DNA of 51,736 nucleotides from Alicyclobacillus shizuokensis NBRC 103103. GTDB taxonomy: Bacteria; Bacillota; Bacilli; Alicyclobacillales; Alicyclobacillaceae. The translations under genes and the position numbers were made by a program. The stretch covers positions 1-51,736 of the forward strand of contig NZ_BCQV01000031.1 of assembly GCF_001552255.1 (NCBI RefSeq). Reading direction: 5' to 3'. Shown piece after piece: positions 42,870-51,667 of this stretch (position 1 is the first letter of the stretch; every line of letters starts with the position of its first letter). The notes beneath the pieces are model-generated. The model had not been told where the DNA came from. It saw nothing but the letters and a program-made list of their open reading frames with translations, and did not search any database.

Positions 42870-42984
42870 CTCTTGGCGTCCCTCCGCTGGATGAATCTTC
42901 TGCCCTCCAGTGTACACGCGTTTCCCGCAGAGCCCAATGGCAACCTTGACCCGGCATACCCGGCATAATTTTCAAAAACATCGT

Positions 42985-43012
42985 TTGAGAGCAAACAATC
43001 CCGATATAGAAT
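42985..43012 (+). promoter_or_regulatory. Sigma-A-like promoter of the methylcitrate operon
   Basis: TTGAGA (42985-42990) and TAGAAT (43007-43012), each five of six to consensus, are separated by 16 bases. Transcription would begin about 43019, some 50 bases before the prpC start. Confidence 0.5.
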
Positions 43013-43068
43013 AATAGGTAAGAGCGAGTGGGGCCTCCTATCATAACATGAGAGAGGGCGTGTATCGT

Positions 43069-44184
43069 ATGGCGGTCAGCGAAGCCTATCATCCGGGTTT
43101 GGAAGGGGTCATCGCCACAGAGACCGAGATTTCCTACCTTGACGTGGAACACGAACAGATTGTCGTGCGGGGCTACGATTTGATTGAGTTGGCCAAGACG
43201 AAACGGTACTTGGACGTGGTCTTGTTGCTCTGGAATCGCCACCTTCCCACGGAGGAAGAACGGAAGCAACTGGAGCAAACCTTGGCTGAGAACCTGAACC
43301 TGCCCGACGGGGTGTTGGATGTCTTCCATGCCCTGCCGCCGCGGACCCATCCCATGGATGCTCTGCGCACGGGCCTGTCCGCACTGGCCGGATATGATCC
43401 GCTGCTCGACGACCGCTCGGCCCAGGCCAATCGGGAAAAAGGCGCGCGCATCCTGGCGCGCATGCCTCATCTGGTGGCGAACGGCTATCACATCCTGCAG
43501 GGAGAGACGCCCGTCGCGCCCGCACCGGATCTCTCCTTTTCCGCCAACCTGCTGTACATGATCACAGGCAAGCGGCCCACGCCAGTGGAAGAGGCCGTCT
43601 TTGATCAATCACTGATCGTCTACAGCGAACACGAGATGCCCAATTCCACCTTCGCCGCCCGCGTCATCGCCTCGACGCAGTCTGACATCTACGGCGCCCT
43701 GACTGGAGCGGTCGCCTCGCTGAAGGGCAGCCTGCACGGCGGGGCCAACGAGGCCGTGATGCACATGCTGGAACAGGTGCAGACGGCCGACCAATTGGAG
43801 CAGGAGATGAAAAGGAGGCTGGCGCAGAAGGAGCGGATCATGGGCTTTGGCCACCGCGTCTACATGAGACGTCCGGATCCGCGGGCCCTGCTGATGAAAG
43901 AGGCGCTGAAGAAACTGGTTTATGAAAGCGGACACAGGGAACTGCTGGAGATGTGCGAACGCGGCGAAGCGGTGATGTACCAGGAGAAAGGGCTCTATCC
44001 CAATCTGGACTACTACGCGGCGCCTGTCTACTACCTGTTGGGCATTCCCATTCCTCTGTACACACCGGTCTTTTTTGCGGCCAGAACGGCGGGACTGGTG
44101 GCCCACGTGATGGAGCAGCATGACCATAACCGGCTGTTTCGTCCGCGGGTGCGCTACACCGGCCCACGGGGCCTGCGTCCATAA
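43069..44184 (+). CDS. prpC: 2-methylcitrate synthase/citrate synthase
   Basis: The enzyme condenses propionyl-CoA (or acetyl-CoA) with oxaloacetate. The 371-residue protein has the citrate synthase histidines in [12 protein letters not shown] and [15 protein letters not shown], the [15 protein letters not shown] segment, and the C-terminal [10 protein letters not shown] typical of small Gram-positive enzymes like CitZ and MmgD. The following prpD and prpB genes make 2-methylcitrate synthase (MmgD-type) the better call over housekeeping citrate synthase. I choose ATG 43069, with GAGAGGG about ten bases upstream; an ATG at 43048 adds seven residues and has none. Confidence 0.9.
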   Translation: MAVSEAYHPGLEGVIATETEISYLDVEHEQIVVRGYDLIELAKTKRYLDVVLLLWNRHLPTEEERKQLEQTLAENLNLPDGVLDVFHALPPRTHPMDALRTGLSALAGYDPLLDDRSAQANREKGARILARMPHLVANGYHILQGETPVAPAPDLSFSANLLYMITGKRPTPVEEAVFDQSLIVYSEHEMPNSTFAARVIASTQSDIYGALTGAVASLKGSLHGGANEAVMHMLEQVQTADQLEQEMKRRLAQKERIMGFGHRVYMRRPDPRALLMKEALKKLVYESGHRELLEMCERGEAVMYQEKGLYPNLDYYAAPVYYLLGIPIPLYTPVFFAARTAGLVAHVMEQHDHNRLFRPRVRYTGPRGLRP

Positions 44185-44275
44185 TCGACGTAACCTTGGT
44201 ATCATAACAAGAGAGTCCACGCCTTCGTCGTGCTCGGCCTTTCGCATGATCAACACGAGAAAGGGAGACATTCAC

Positions 44276-45718
44276 GTGCCAGCGAATCGAAACCCGCAGT
44301 CCCATCCGTATGATGCGCTCATCACCGAGATTTCGGACTACGTCCTGGATACCCAGATCACCAGCCGGGAAGCCTACACCACAGCCCGCTACGTGCTGAT
44401 GGACGCGCTCGGCTGCGGCATCCTCGCCCTGCGCTTCCCGGAGTGCACGAAACTGCTGGGTCCGTTGGTTCCAGGGGCCACATTGCCCGGCGGCGCGCGC
44501 GTGCCGGGCACCTCCTTCGAGCTCGATCCGGTCCAGGCGGCGTTCAACATCGGCGCCATGAACCGCTGGCTGGACTACAACGACACCTTCCTCGCCGCCG
44601 AGTGGGGCCATCCGTCTGACAACCTGGCCGCCATCCTGGCCACGGCCGACTACCTGAGCCGCCAGCGCGCCGCCCGCGGCAAACCGGGCCTCGACATGAA
44701 AGCGGTCCTGACCGCGATGATTAAGGCGCACGAAATTCAGGGCGTGCTGGCGCTCGAGAACAGCCTCAACCGGGTGGGGTTGGACCACGTCCTGTTTGTC
44801 AAGGTGGCCTCCACTGCCGTGGTCACCGCCCTGCTCGGGGGGAGTCGGGAGGAAGTGCAAAGCGCCCTGTCCAACGCCTTCGTCGACAACGGCAGTCTGC
44901 GCACCTACCGGCACGCGCCGAACACCGGATCGCGCAAGTCGTGGGCAGCCGGGGACGCCGCCAGCCGCGCGGTGCGCTTGGCCCTGATGGCGCAGAGGGG
45001 TGAGATGGGCTATCCGAGCGCCCTGTCCGCGCCGGGGTGGGGCTTTGAGGACGTGGTGATGCGCGGCAAGCGCCTGACCCTGCAGCGGCCGCTGTCGTCT
45101 TACGTGATGGAGAACGTGCTGTTCAAGGTTTCCTATCCGGCCGAGTTCCACGCCCAGACGGCTGCCGAGTGCGCCATCGCCTTGCACGAGCAGGTCAAGG
45201 ACCGCCTCGACGACATCGACCGCATCACGATTTTCACCCAGGAGTCGGCCATCCGCATCATCGACAAGACCGGGCCGCTTCACAACCCGGCGGACCGGGA
45301 CCACTGCATCCAGTACGTGGTGGCCATCGGGCTCTTGTTTGGCACGCTCACCGCCGAGCACTACGAGGACGATGTGGCGGCGGATGCGCGCATTGACCGG
45401 CTGCGGGAGAAGATGGTGGTAGTCGAGGATGAACAGTACAGCCGCGATTACCTAGATCCTGACAAGCGCTCCATCGCCAACGCGATTCAGGTTCACTTCC
45501 GCGACGGCAGTCAGACGGACAAGGTAGAGCAGCACTATCCGCTCGGGCACCGCTTCCGCCGCGCCGAGGCGATGCCCAAACTGGAGCAAAAGTTTCGTGC
45601 CAACCTGGAGACCCGTTTCCCGGGAAAGCAGGTGCAGCAGATTGTCCAACTCATTCAGGACGAGGAGCGCTTGATGCGCACCGACGTGCAGGACTTCATG
45701 GACCTGTTTGTGATCTGA
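44276..45718 (+). CDS. prpD: 2-methylcitrate dehydratase (MmgE/PrpD family)
   Basis: PrpD dehydrates 2-methylcitrate to 2-methyl-cis-aconitate without an iron-sulfur cluster. The 480-residue protein shows [82 protein letters not shown] and [20 protein letters not shown], all diagnostic of the MmgE/PrpD family. Length fits MmgE (472). GTG 44276 follows AAAGGGAG by eight bases. It lies 91 bases after prpC and 119 before prpB, with no terminator in between, so the three likely form one transcript. Confidence 0.93.
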   Translation: MPANRNPQSHPYDALITEISDYVLDTQITSREAYTTARYVLMDALGCGILALRFPECTKLLGPLVPGATLPGGARVPGTSFELDPVQAAFNIGAMNRWLDYNDTFLAAEWGHPSDNLAAILATADYLSRQRAARGKPGLDMKAVLTAMIKAHEIQGVLALENSLNRVGLDHVLFVKVASTAVVTALLGGSREEVQSALSNAFVDNGSLRTYRHAPNTGSRKSWAAGDAASRAVRLALMAQRGEMGYPSALSAPGWGFEDVVMRGKRLTLQRPLSSYVMENVLFKVSYPAEFHAQTAAECAIALHEQVKDRLDDIDRITIFTQESAIRIIDKTGPLHNPADRDHCIQYVVAIGLLFGTLTAEHYEDDVAADARIDRLREKMVVVEDEQYSRDYLDPDKRSIANAIQVHFRDGSQTDKVEQHYPLGHRFRRAEAMPKLEQKFRANLETRFPGKQVQQIVQLIQDEERLMRTDVQDFMDLFVI

Positions 45719-45837
45719 CAGATGATAGACTGTTGCCGTTGAACGGCCGGATGTCAGCCCAGCACGATGGACAGGGGCGGAGACCCGTCGGGCCCTCCGC
45801 CCGGTCCGCGATTCCAACCGTCTAGGAGGTACTTCCC

Positions 45838-46755
45838 TTGTCCTGGTTGATACGAGACGAAGCCGACCAATCGCAGCTGGCCCAGCGCTTTCGCGAACTG
45901 ATGCACGGGCCGCAAATCCTGCAGATGCCCGGCGCCCACGACGCGATGGCCGCCTTGGTCGCGCACAAGGTCGGGTTTCAGGCCCTCTACCTGTCCGGCG
46001 CCGCGTATACCGCCAGCCGCGGGCTGCCCGATTTGGGCATCGTCACGTCCACGGAGATGGCCGAACGCGCCCGCGACCTGGTGCGGGCGACCGGCCTGCC
46101 GGTCCTGGTGGACATCGACACCGGCTACGGTGGGATTCTGAATGTGGCCCGCACGGCGCGCGAGATGGTGGAGGCCAATGTTGCCGCCGTTCAGATTGAG
46201 GACCAGGAGATGCCGAAAAAGTGCGGCCACCTCAACGGCAAGAAACTGATTCCGGCGGAGGAGATGGCGCAGAAGATCCGCACCATCAAGGAGATCGCCC
46301 CTTCGCTGGTGGTCATTGCCCGCACCGACGCCAAATCGGTGGAAGGTCTGGACGCTGCCCTGGCGCGCATGCGCCAGTACGTGGCCGCCGGCGCCGACGG
46401 GCTGTTCCCCGAGGCCCTGTCCAGCGAAGACGAGTTTGCCCGCGTCGGCCGGGAGCTGGGCGGGGACGTCCCGCTTCTCGCCAACATGACCGAGTTTGGC
46501 AAAACGCCCTACTACACGGCCGCGCAATTCGCCTCCTGGGGTTTCAAAATGGTCATCTATCCGGTCACATCGCTGCGCGTGGCCGCCAAGGCCTACGAGC
46601 GGGTGTTCCAGGAGATCTTCAGAGAAGGGACGCAGGCGAAATCCCTGGAGGACATGCAGACCCGCAAGGAACTGTATGAGACCATCCGCTATTACGACTA
46701 CGAAGACCTGGACAACCACATCGCGAAAACGGTGTTGCCTGAAATCGGGAGCTGA
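45838..46755 (+). CDS. prpB: 2-methylisocitrate lyase
   Basis: PrpB splits 2-methylisocitrate to pyruvate and succinate, closing the methylcitrate cycle. The 305-residue PEP mutase-type barrel shows PGAHDAMAALVAHKVGFQALYLSGAAYTASRGLPDLG, VDIDTGYGG, IEDQEMPKKCGHLNGKKLI with the KKCGH catalytic cysteine, ARTDAKSVEG and FPEALSSEDEF. Start is TTG 45838; AGGAGGT lies eight bases upstream and the protein opens MSWLIRDEADQ. The aconitase that hydrates 2-methyl-cis-aconitate and a propionyl-CoA synthetase are not encoded nearby and must be elsewhere. Confidence 0.94.
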   Translation: MSWLIRDEADQSQLAQRFRELMHGPQILQMPGAHDAMAALVAHKVGFQALYLSGAAYTASRGLPDLGIVTSTEMAERARDLVRATGLPVLVDIDTGYGGILNVARTAREMVEANVAAVQIEDQEMPKKCGHLNGKKLIPAEEMAQKIRTIKEIAPSLVVIARTDAKSVEGLDAALARMRQYVAAGADGLFPEALSSEDEFARVGRELGGDVPLLANMTEFGKTPYYTAAQFASWGFKMVIYPVTSLRVAAKAYERVFQEIFREGTQAKSLEDMQTRKELYETIRYYDYEDLDNHIAKTVLPEIGS

Positions 46756-46791
46756 CGCCGGTTCCGGAGGGCGGTCCGGAGCTTCTGGGCA

Positions 46792-47487
46792 GTGTCGGGT
46801 GGTGGGCTGGCTGGGGCATGGCGGGAGCGTACGCTGTATCGGTTTCTTTCCTACGACGTCGCCTTGGCCGAACGGTTTGACCTAAAGGTTCGGACTGTGG
46901 TGTTGTATACCGGGAATGTTCGTACGGCGCCGGACTTGCTTGACATCGGTGCCGCCATCTACCGGATTGACAACGTGTTTCTCAGCGAGCTGGACGGCGA
47001 TGCGGTTCTCGATACGGTACGGAGACACCTGAACTCGAACCACTGGACTGAATCGGACCGAGTCCGTCTGGCGTTCGCGTTTCATATGCACTTTCAAACC
47101 CGGTCTGGGGACGAGGTATTTCGTGAGGTACTGGAATTAACGCAGAGCATCCCGGACCGGCAGGAGCAAAACTACGTCACGGCCTTGATTCTCGGGTTAA
47201 GCGGCGGGAGCATGACAGATAACCAGAGACAACTCCTGAAGGAGGCAATGGGGATGACGGACGTGGTTCGTGAACTGATGGAGGAGGCGGAGCAGGAAGG
47301 TTGGCAGAAGGGTCTTGAACAGGGACGCAAGGAGGGTATCCAGCAAGGCCGCCAAGAAGGCATTCAGCAAGGCCGCCAGGAGGTGGCTCTGAAGCTGCTC
47401 GCCGAAGGAGTCAGCCTTGATGTCGTCGTCAAGACAACCGGCTTGACCCGGGAGGAAATTGAAGCACTCCGTCGGCAAATCCATTGA
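46792..47487 (+). pseudogene. N-terminally truncated Rpn/PD-(D/E)XK transposase-like nuclease
   Basis: The protein frame contains YRFLSYDVALAERFDLKVRTVVLYTGNV and SELDGDAVLDTVRRHL, which match the middle of Rpn (recombination-promoting nuclease, YhgA-like) family proteins. Full members carry an N-terminal catalytic segment (D...E-x-Q) before this point; it is absent here and no in-frame start with a ribosome site precedes the family homology, so the gene is truncated at its 5' end. A coiled coil with the repeat GIQQGRQE (twice, at about 185-205) follows, encoded by near-identical 24-base units. The C-terminal SLDVVVKTTGLTREEIEALR is family typical. It sits just after prpB. Confidence 0.65.
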
Positions 47488-47604
47488 TGCCTTCTGAAAT
47501 GACCTCACGTTCATGCCTCGGTGCGTTTGTTACTGGGAATTCCATAGAATCGCCGGTCTCGTGGCATGCATCCAGAGCTACGCTGTTCTAGTGGCGGACA
47601 GATC

Positions 47605-47627
47605 GTTCATAGACATCGACCATGAAC
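47605..47627. promoter_or_regulatory. Inverted repeat GTTCAT-N11-ATGAAC before the lactonase
   Basis: GTTCAT (47605-47610) and ATGAAC (47622-47627) form a perfect six-base dyad just upstream of the ribosome site of the lactonase gene. It may be an operator; no regulator gene is adjacent. Confidence 0.3.
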
Positions 47628-47646
47628 CGTGTGAGGTGATGAAGCT

Positions 47647-48492
47647 ATGAACATTATGAAACCGCATCCAAAGCTGTACGTGATGGACAACGGGCGCATG
47701 CGAATGGACAAGAACTGGATGATTGCCATGCACAACCCGGCCACCGCCGAGGAACCCAACCGGCCCAACGAGATGGTGGAATTCCCTATCTACACGGTGC
47801 TGATTGACCACCCGGAAGGCAAGATTCTCTTCGACACATCCTGCAACCCAAACTCCATGGGCCCGAGCGGGCGCTGGGCGGAAGTCACCCAATCGCAGTT
47901 TCCTTGGACCGCCAATGAGGAGTGCTACCTGCACCACCGCCTTGAGCAACTGCGCGTCCGGCCGGAGGACATTCGGTACGTGATTGCCTCGCACTTGCAC
48001 CTTGACCACGCAGGGTGCCTCGAGATGTTCACGAATGCGACTATTATTGTTCACGAGGACGAATTTCATGGGGCGTTGGAAGTCTATGCGCGCAACCAAA
48101 AGGCGGGCGCCTACATTTGGGCGGACATCGACGCTTGGATTCGCAACAACCTGCAGTGGCGCACCATCAAGCGGCACGAGGACAACCTCCTGCTGGCCGA
48201 CGGCGTGCGCGTGCTCAACTTCGGCAGCGGCCACGCCTGGGGAATGCTGGGGCTGTACGTGCAGTTGCCTGAGAAAGGCAATATCATCCTCGCCTCGGAC
48301 GCGATTTACGCCAAAGAGAGCTACGGACCCCCGGTCAAGCCGCCGGGCATCCTCTACGATTCGGTCGGCTTCGTCCGCACGGTCGAGCGCATTCGCACGC
48401 TGGCCAACGAGTACAGGGCAGAGGTTTGGTTTGGGCACGACGCCGAGCAGTTCGCGACCTTCCGCACGTCGGACGAAGGGTATTACGAGTAA
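47647..48492 (+). CDS. MBL-fold lactonase (AHL lactonase/gamma-butyrolactonase family)
   Basis: The 281-residue protein is a metallo-beta-lactamase fold lactonase of the AiiA/AttM type. The dinuclear zinc motif is ASHLHLDHAGCLE (His116, His118, Asp120, His121), followed by VHEDEFHGALEVY, the histidine in FGSGHAWGMLGLYV, the bridging Asp in ILASDAIYAKE, and WFGHDAEQF near the C-terminus. Such enzymes open acyl-homoserine lactones or simple gamma-lactones. Since an alcohol dehydrogenase and a succinate-semialdehyde dehydrogenase follow, gamma-butyrolactone is a plausible substrate, as for AttM/BlcC of Agrobacterium. GAGGTGATG precedes ATG 47647. Confidence 0.85.
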   Translation: MNIMKPHPKLYVMDNGRMRMDKNWMIAMHNPATAEEPNRPNEMVEFPIYTVLIDHPEGKILFDTSCNPNSMGPSGRWAEVTQSQFPWTANEECYLHHRLEQLRVRPEDIRYVIASHLHLDHAGCLEMFTNATIIVHEDEFHGALEVYARNQKAGAYIWADIDAWIRNNLQWRTIKRHEDNLLLADGVRVLNFGSGHAWGMLGLYVQLPEKGNIILASDAIYAKESYGPPVKPPGILYDSVGFVRTVERIRTLANEYRAEVWFGHDAEQFATFRTSDEGYYE

Positions 48493-48603
48493 GCGCGCCG
48501 ACAACGCTCGGAATTGGGCGCCTCCCGAGACGCCTGGGCTTGCTGCGGGCGAATTCGGATGGCGCGGAATCCGTTTTCCAGCATCGCGAAAGGGGGATGC
48601 ACG

Positions 48604-49728
48604 ATGAAGACGAAAGCCGCAGTCCTGTATGAGATAGGACTGCCCACTCCGTACACGGAGAGCCAGCCGCTGAAGATCGAGACCCTGGACCTGGATGGGC
48701 CAGGCCCCGGCGAGGTGCTGGTGCGCATCCGGGCGGCAGGCCTCTGCCACTCCGACCTGTCGGTCATCAACGGATCGCGCCCGCGCCCCACGCCGATGGC
48801 GCTCGGCCATGAGGCGGCCGGTGAAGTGGTGGAAGTGGGGCCCGGCGTGACCGACCTGCGCCCCGGTGACCATGTGGTCTGCGCGTTTGTGCCTAGCTGT
48901 GGCCACTGCCTGCCCTGTCAGGAGGGGCGTCCCGCCCTGTGCGAATCAGGGGCAGCCGCCAACACCGAGGGGACCCTGTTGTCCGGCGCGCGCCGGCTGT
49001 CGCTGCACGGATCGCCCATCCATCACCACCTTGGTGTATCCGGATTCAGCGAATACGCCGTCATCGCCCGCAATTCGCTGATTCCGGTGGATACGGACGT
49101 TCCGTTTCATCAAGTGGCCCTGTTTGGCTGCGCCGTTATCACCGGGGTCGGCGCCGTGGTCAACACGGCCCGCGTGCCGGTGGGAGCCAGCGTGGCCATC
49201 GTTGGGCTGGGGGGCGTCGGCCTGTCCGCCTTGCTGGGTGCGCGCGTGGCCGGGGCCGCCCGCATCGTGGCCGTGGACGTCAATCCCGACAAGCTGTCCC
49301 TGGCCGAGAGCCTGGGCGCCACGGACACGTTCGACGCGCGCGATCCGGATGTCACCCGCCGCATTCGCGAGCTGACGCGGGGCGGGGTGGAGTACGCGTT
49401 TGAAACCGCGGGCGCGGTGCCGGCGCTGCAAACTGCCTTCGCCATCACGCGCCGCGGCGGGACCACCGTGACCAGCGGCCTGCCGCATCCGGACCATCAC
49501 TTCTCCTTCCCACAGGTGACCTTGACAGCGGAAGAGCGCACCCTCAAAGGGTCCTACGTCGGCAGTTGTGTTCCTAGCAGGGACATCCCGCGCTTTATCG
49601 AATTGTTTAAGCAGGGCAGGCTTCCAGTGGACAGATTGTTGACAGCCACCCTGCCTTTGGAGGACATTAACAGGGGTTTTGATCGACTCGACCGGGGAGA
49701 AGTCTCCCGGCTAGTAGTCAGCATGTAA
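48604..49728 (+). CDS. Zinc-dependent alcohol dehydrogenase (MDR family)
   Basis: The 374-residue protein is a class III-like medium-chain dehydrogenase. The catalytic zinc ligand is in GLCHSDLSVI with GHEAAGEVVEVG downstream, the structural zinc cysteines are in PSCGHCLPCQEGRPALC, and the NAD fold is VAIVGLGGVGLSALLGARVAGAARIVAVD. It is the right type to oxidise a primary alcohol such as 4-hydroxybutyrate to its semialdehyde. GAAAGGGGG before ATG 48604 provides a ribosome site. Agrobacterium BlcB, in the analogous step, belongs (from memory) to the iron-type family, so this would be a non-orthologous replacement. Confidence 0.88.
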   Translation: MKTKAAVLYEIGLPTPYTESQPLKIETLDLDGPGPGEVLVRIRAAGLCHSDLSVINGSRPRPTPMALGHEAAGEVVEVGPGVTDLRPGDHVVCAFVPSCGHCLPCQEGRPALCESGAAANTEGTLLSGARRLSLHGSPIHHHLGVSGFSEYAVIARNSLIPVDTDVPFHQVALFGCAVITGVGAVVNTARVPVGASVAIVGLGGVGLSALLGARVAGAARIVAVDVNPDKLSLAESLGATDTFDARDPDVTRRIRELTRGGVEYAFETAGAVPALQTAFAITRRGGTTVTSGLPHPDHHFSFPQVTLTAEERTLKGSYVGSCVPSRDIPRFIELFKQGRLPVDRLLTATLPLEDINRGFDRLDRGEVSRLVVSM

Positions 49729-49829
49729 CACGCGCGTCTACGCGCATGTCCGAAACGGTGTACCCGAGGCGCGTGTGCCTGTGGACGCCGCTTCGGACAA
49801 CCTTGTCAAGGGGGAGTTGACGGCCAGCC

Positions 49830-51275
49830 ATGGAACTGGGAACCTATCAGAACTACATCGGCGGGGAGTGGACAAACGGCTTCGCCAAGGAGACGTTCGA
49901 CGTGGTCAATCCGGCCACCGAACAGGTCGTGGCGACGGTGCCCAACGCCACGCCCGAAGACATGCAGGCGGCGATTGACAAGGCGGCGGCCGTTCAGGAC
50001 GAGTGGGCGGACACCCTGGCCGGAGACCGCGCGCGCATCCTGCGCGAAGCGGCCGTCAAGATGCGGGCGGAGGCGGACAGGCTGGCGCGCATCATGACCA
50101 TGGAGGAAGGCAAGCCGCTGGCCGAGGCGCGCGGCGAAGTCAACTACGCGGCGTCGTTTTTGGATTGGTTCGCGGAAGAGGCCACACGCGTCTACGGCGA
50201 CACGATTCCCTCCAGTTCGCCCGACAAGCGCCTGTTGGTCATCAAGCGGCCGGTCGGTGTCACGGCTGCGATTACGCCCTGGAACTTCCCGGCAGCTATG
50301 ATCACGCGCAAGCTCGGGCCCGCGCTGGCCGCTGGATGTACGATGATCATAAAACCGTCCGAGCTCACGCCGCTGTCCGCGTTGGAATTGGCGCGCATCT
50401 TGGAGGAGGTCGGACTGCCCAAAGGCGTGCTTTCCGTCCTCGTCGGCACCGACGCGCCCGCACTGGCCAAGGTGATCATGGACGATATTCGCGTCAGGAA
50501 GGTGTCGTTCACCGGATCGACCGAGGTGGGCAAGATCTTGATGCGCCAGGCGGCCGACACCGTGAAACGCGTCTCCATGGAGCTGGGCGGCCACGCCCCG
50601 TTCCTCGTCTTTGCGGACGCGGACTTGGAGGCGGCCGTAGCGAACGCGGTCAGTTGCAAAATGCGCGGCATGGGCGAGACGTGCGTCTCCGCCAACCGCA
50701 TCTATGTGCAGCGCCCCATCTACGAAGAGTTCGTGCAGAAACTGGCCGAACGGATGGGCAGCATGCGGGTGGGCAATGGCCTGGAGGACGGCGTGATAGT
50801 GGGGCCGCTGATTGAGCCGGCGGCCATTGAGAAGGTGAAGCGCCACGTGGCGGACGCCGTCGCCAAGGGAGCCCGCCTGGTGGTCGGCGGGGAGGCAAAA
50901 CCGGCGCCGGGCTGGTTCTACACGCCGACCGTCTTGGCCGACGTCAATCACTCCATGCTCATCACGAAGGAGGAGACGTTTGGCCCGGTGGCGGCCGTGC
51001 TGCCGTTCGATACCGAGGAGGAGGCTGTTCGCTACGCCAACGACACTCCTTACGGCTTGGCTGCGTATTACTTCACTCGCGACGTCGGCCGCGTGTTCCG
51101 CTTGGCGGAGCGCCTGCAGTATGGCATTCTCGGCGCCAACGACGGCATTCCTTCTACTGCCCAAGCGCCGTTCGGAGGCGTGAAAGAATCGGGTGTTGGC
51201 CGAGAAGGCAGCAAGTACGGGATCGCAGAGTACCTTGACATTAAGTACGTGTCGCTGGGTGGCATTCTCAGTTAA
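49830..51275 (+). CDS. gabD: Succinate-semialdehyde dehydrogenase
   Basis: The 481-residue enzyme oxidises succinate semialdehyde to succinate with NAD(P). It shows ITPWNFPAAMITRKLGPALAAGC, FTGSTEVGKILMRQAADTVKRVSMELGGHAPFLVF with the catalytic glutamate, MRGMGETCVSANRIYVQ with the catalytic cysteine, and FGGVKESGVGREGSKYGIAEYLDIKY, the GabD C-terminus. Length equals E. coli GabD (482). ATG 49830 follows GGGGGAG by about 13 bases, so the ribosome site is loose. It comes 101 bases after the alcohol dehydrogenase, and a rho-independent-like terminator follows at 51334. Confidence 0.9.
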   Translation: MELGTYQNYIGGEWTNGFAKETFDVVNPATEQVVATVPNATPEDMQAAIDKAAAVQDEWADTLAGDRARILREAAVKMRAEADRLARIMTMEEGKPLAEARGEVNYAASFLDWFAEEATRVYGDTIPSSSPDKRLLVIKRPVGVTAAITPWNFPAAMITRKLGPALAAGCTMIIKPSELTPLSALELARILEEVGLPKGVLSVLVGTDAPALAKVIMDDIRVRKVSFTGSTEVGKILMRQAADTVKRVSMELGGHAPFLVFADADLEAAVANAVSCKMRGMGETCVSANRIYVQRPIYEEFVQKLAERMGSMRVGNGLEDGVIVGPLIEPAAIEKVKRHVADAVAKGARLVVGGEAKPAPGWFYTPTVLADVNHSMLITKEETFGPVAAVLPFDTEEEAVRYANDTPYGLAAYYFTRDVGRVFRLAERLQYGILGANDGIPSTAQAPFGGVKESGVGREGSKYGIAEYLDIKYVSLGGILS

Positions 51276-51333
51276 TCGGGTTTCCCGGCATATTTCGACG
51301 CGGTCGAAGCGAGCCGCGTGCAAAGGGTGAGAG

Positions 51334-51368
51334 CGGCCTGTGCGCCAGACGGCGGAGCAGGCCGTTTT
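51334..51368 (+). terminator. Rho-independent terminator after gabD
   Basis: CGGCCTG (51334-51340) pairs perfectly with CAGGCCG (51358-51364), the loop between them has further partial pairing (GCGCC/GGCG), and TTTT follows at 51365-51368. It closes the lactonase-ADH-gabD unit. Confidence 0.65.
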
Positions 51369-51485
51369 GCCGCGCTCCCGCTGAGCGCGCCGGCGGCCCA
51401 GACGAAGCGAATTTTGTCTTGCATTGTGGCACATTGTGTCGTAACATGTCGGTGGCACATGCCAAGAATATCTACCAATAAATTC

Positions 51486-51584
51486 CGGCCATCATGGCCA
51501 ACCAATAGAAATGCTCGGAAGCAAAGCCGCGGGTCCCGGACGGAGACACGGTACGGGAGACCGGGCTGCCACGGGATGAATCGG
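51486..51584 (+). ncRNA. Cyclic di-GMP-I (GEMM-I) riboswitch
   Basis: The core GGCCAACC...GAAA...CGGAAGCAAAGCC (51496-51527) aligns with the class I c-di-GMP aptamer, whose known form is GGCAAACC...GAAA...GGGACGCAAAGCC, and the second arm GGGTC...ACCGGGCTGCC (51531-51570) fits the GGNCU...AGC-GGGUUACC part. The outer stem P1 can form from CCG (51486-51488) with CGG (51582-51584) and CATC (51490-51493) with GATG (51575-51578). The riboswitch binds cyclic di-GMP and controls the gene downstream, which is mostly outside the window. The assignment is by eye; a covariance search would settle it. Confidence 0.75.
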
Positions 51585-51600
51585 CATATAGAATCTTTTA

Positions 51601-51645
51601 CAGCAGCGGCAGCCCCCGATTGGCGCCGCTGTTGAGCGTTTCTTG
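51601..51645 (+). terminator. Expression-platform stem-loop of the riboswitch
   Basis: CAGCAGCGGC (51601-51610) pairs with GCCGCTGTTG (51625-51634) over ten positions with one mismatch, followed by a T-rich GCGTTTCTTGG. It sits between the aptamer and the start codon of the next gene, so it may be a regulated terminator. Confidence 0.5.
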
Positions 51646-51667
51646 GACAAAGGAGAGAGACCAGAGA

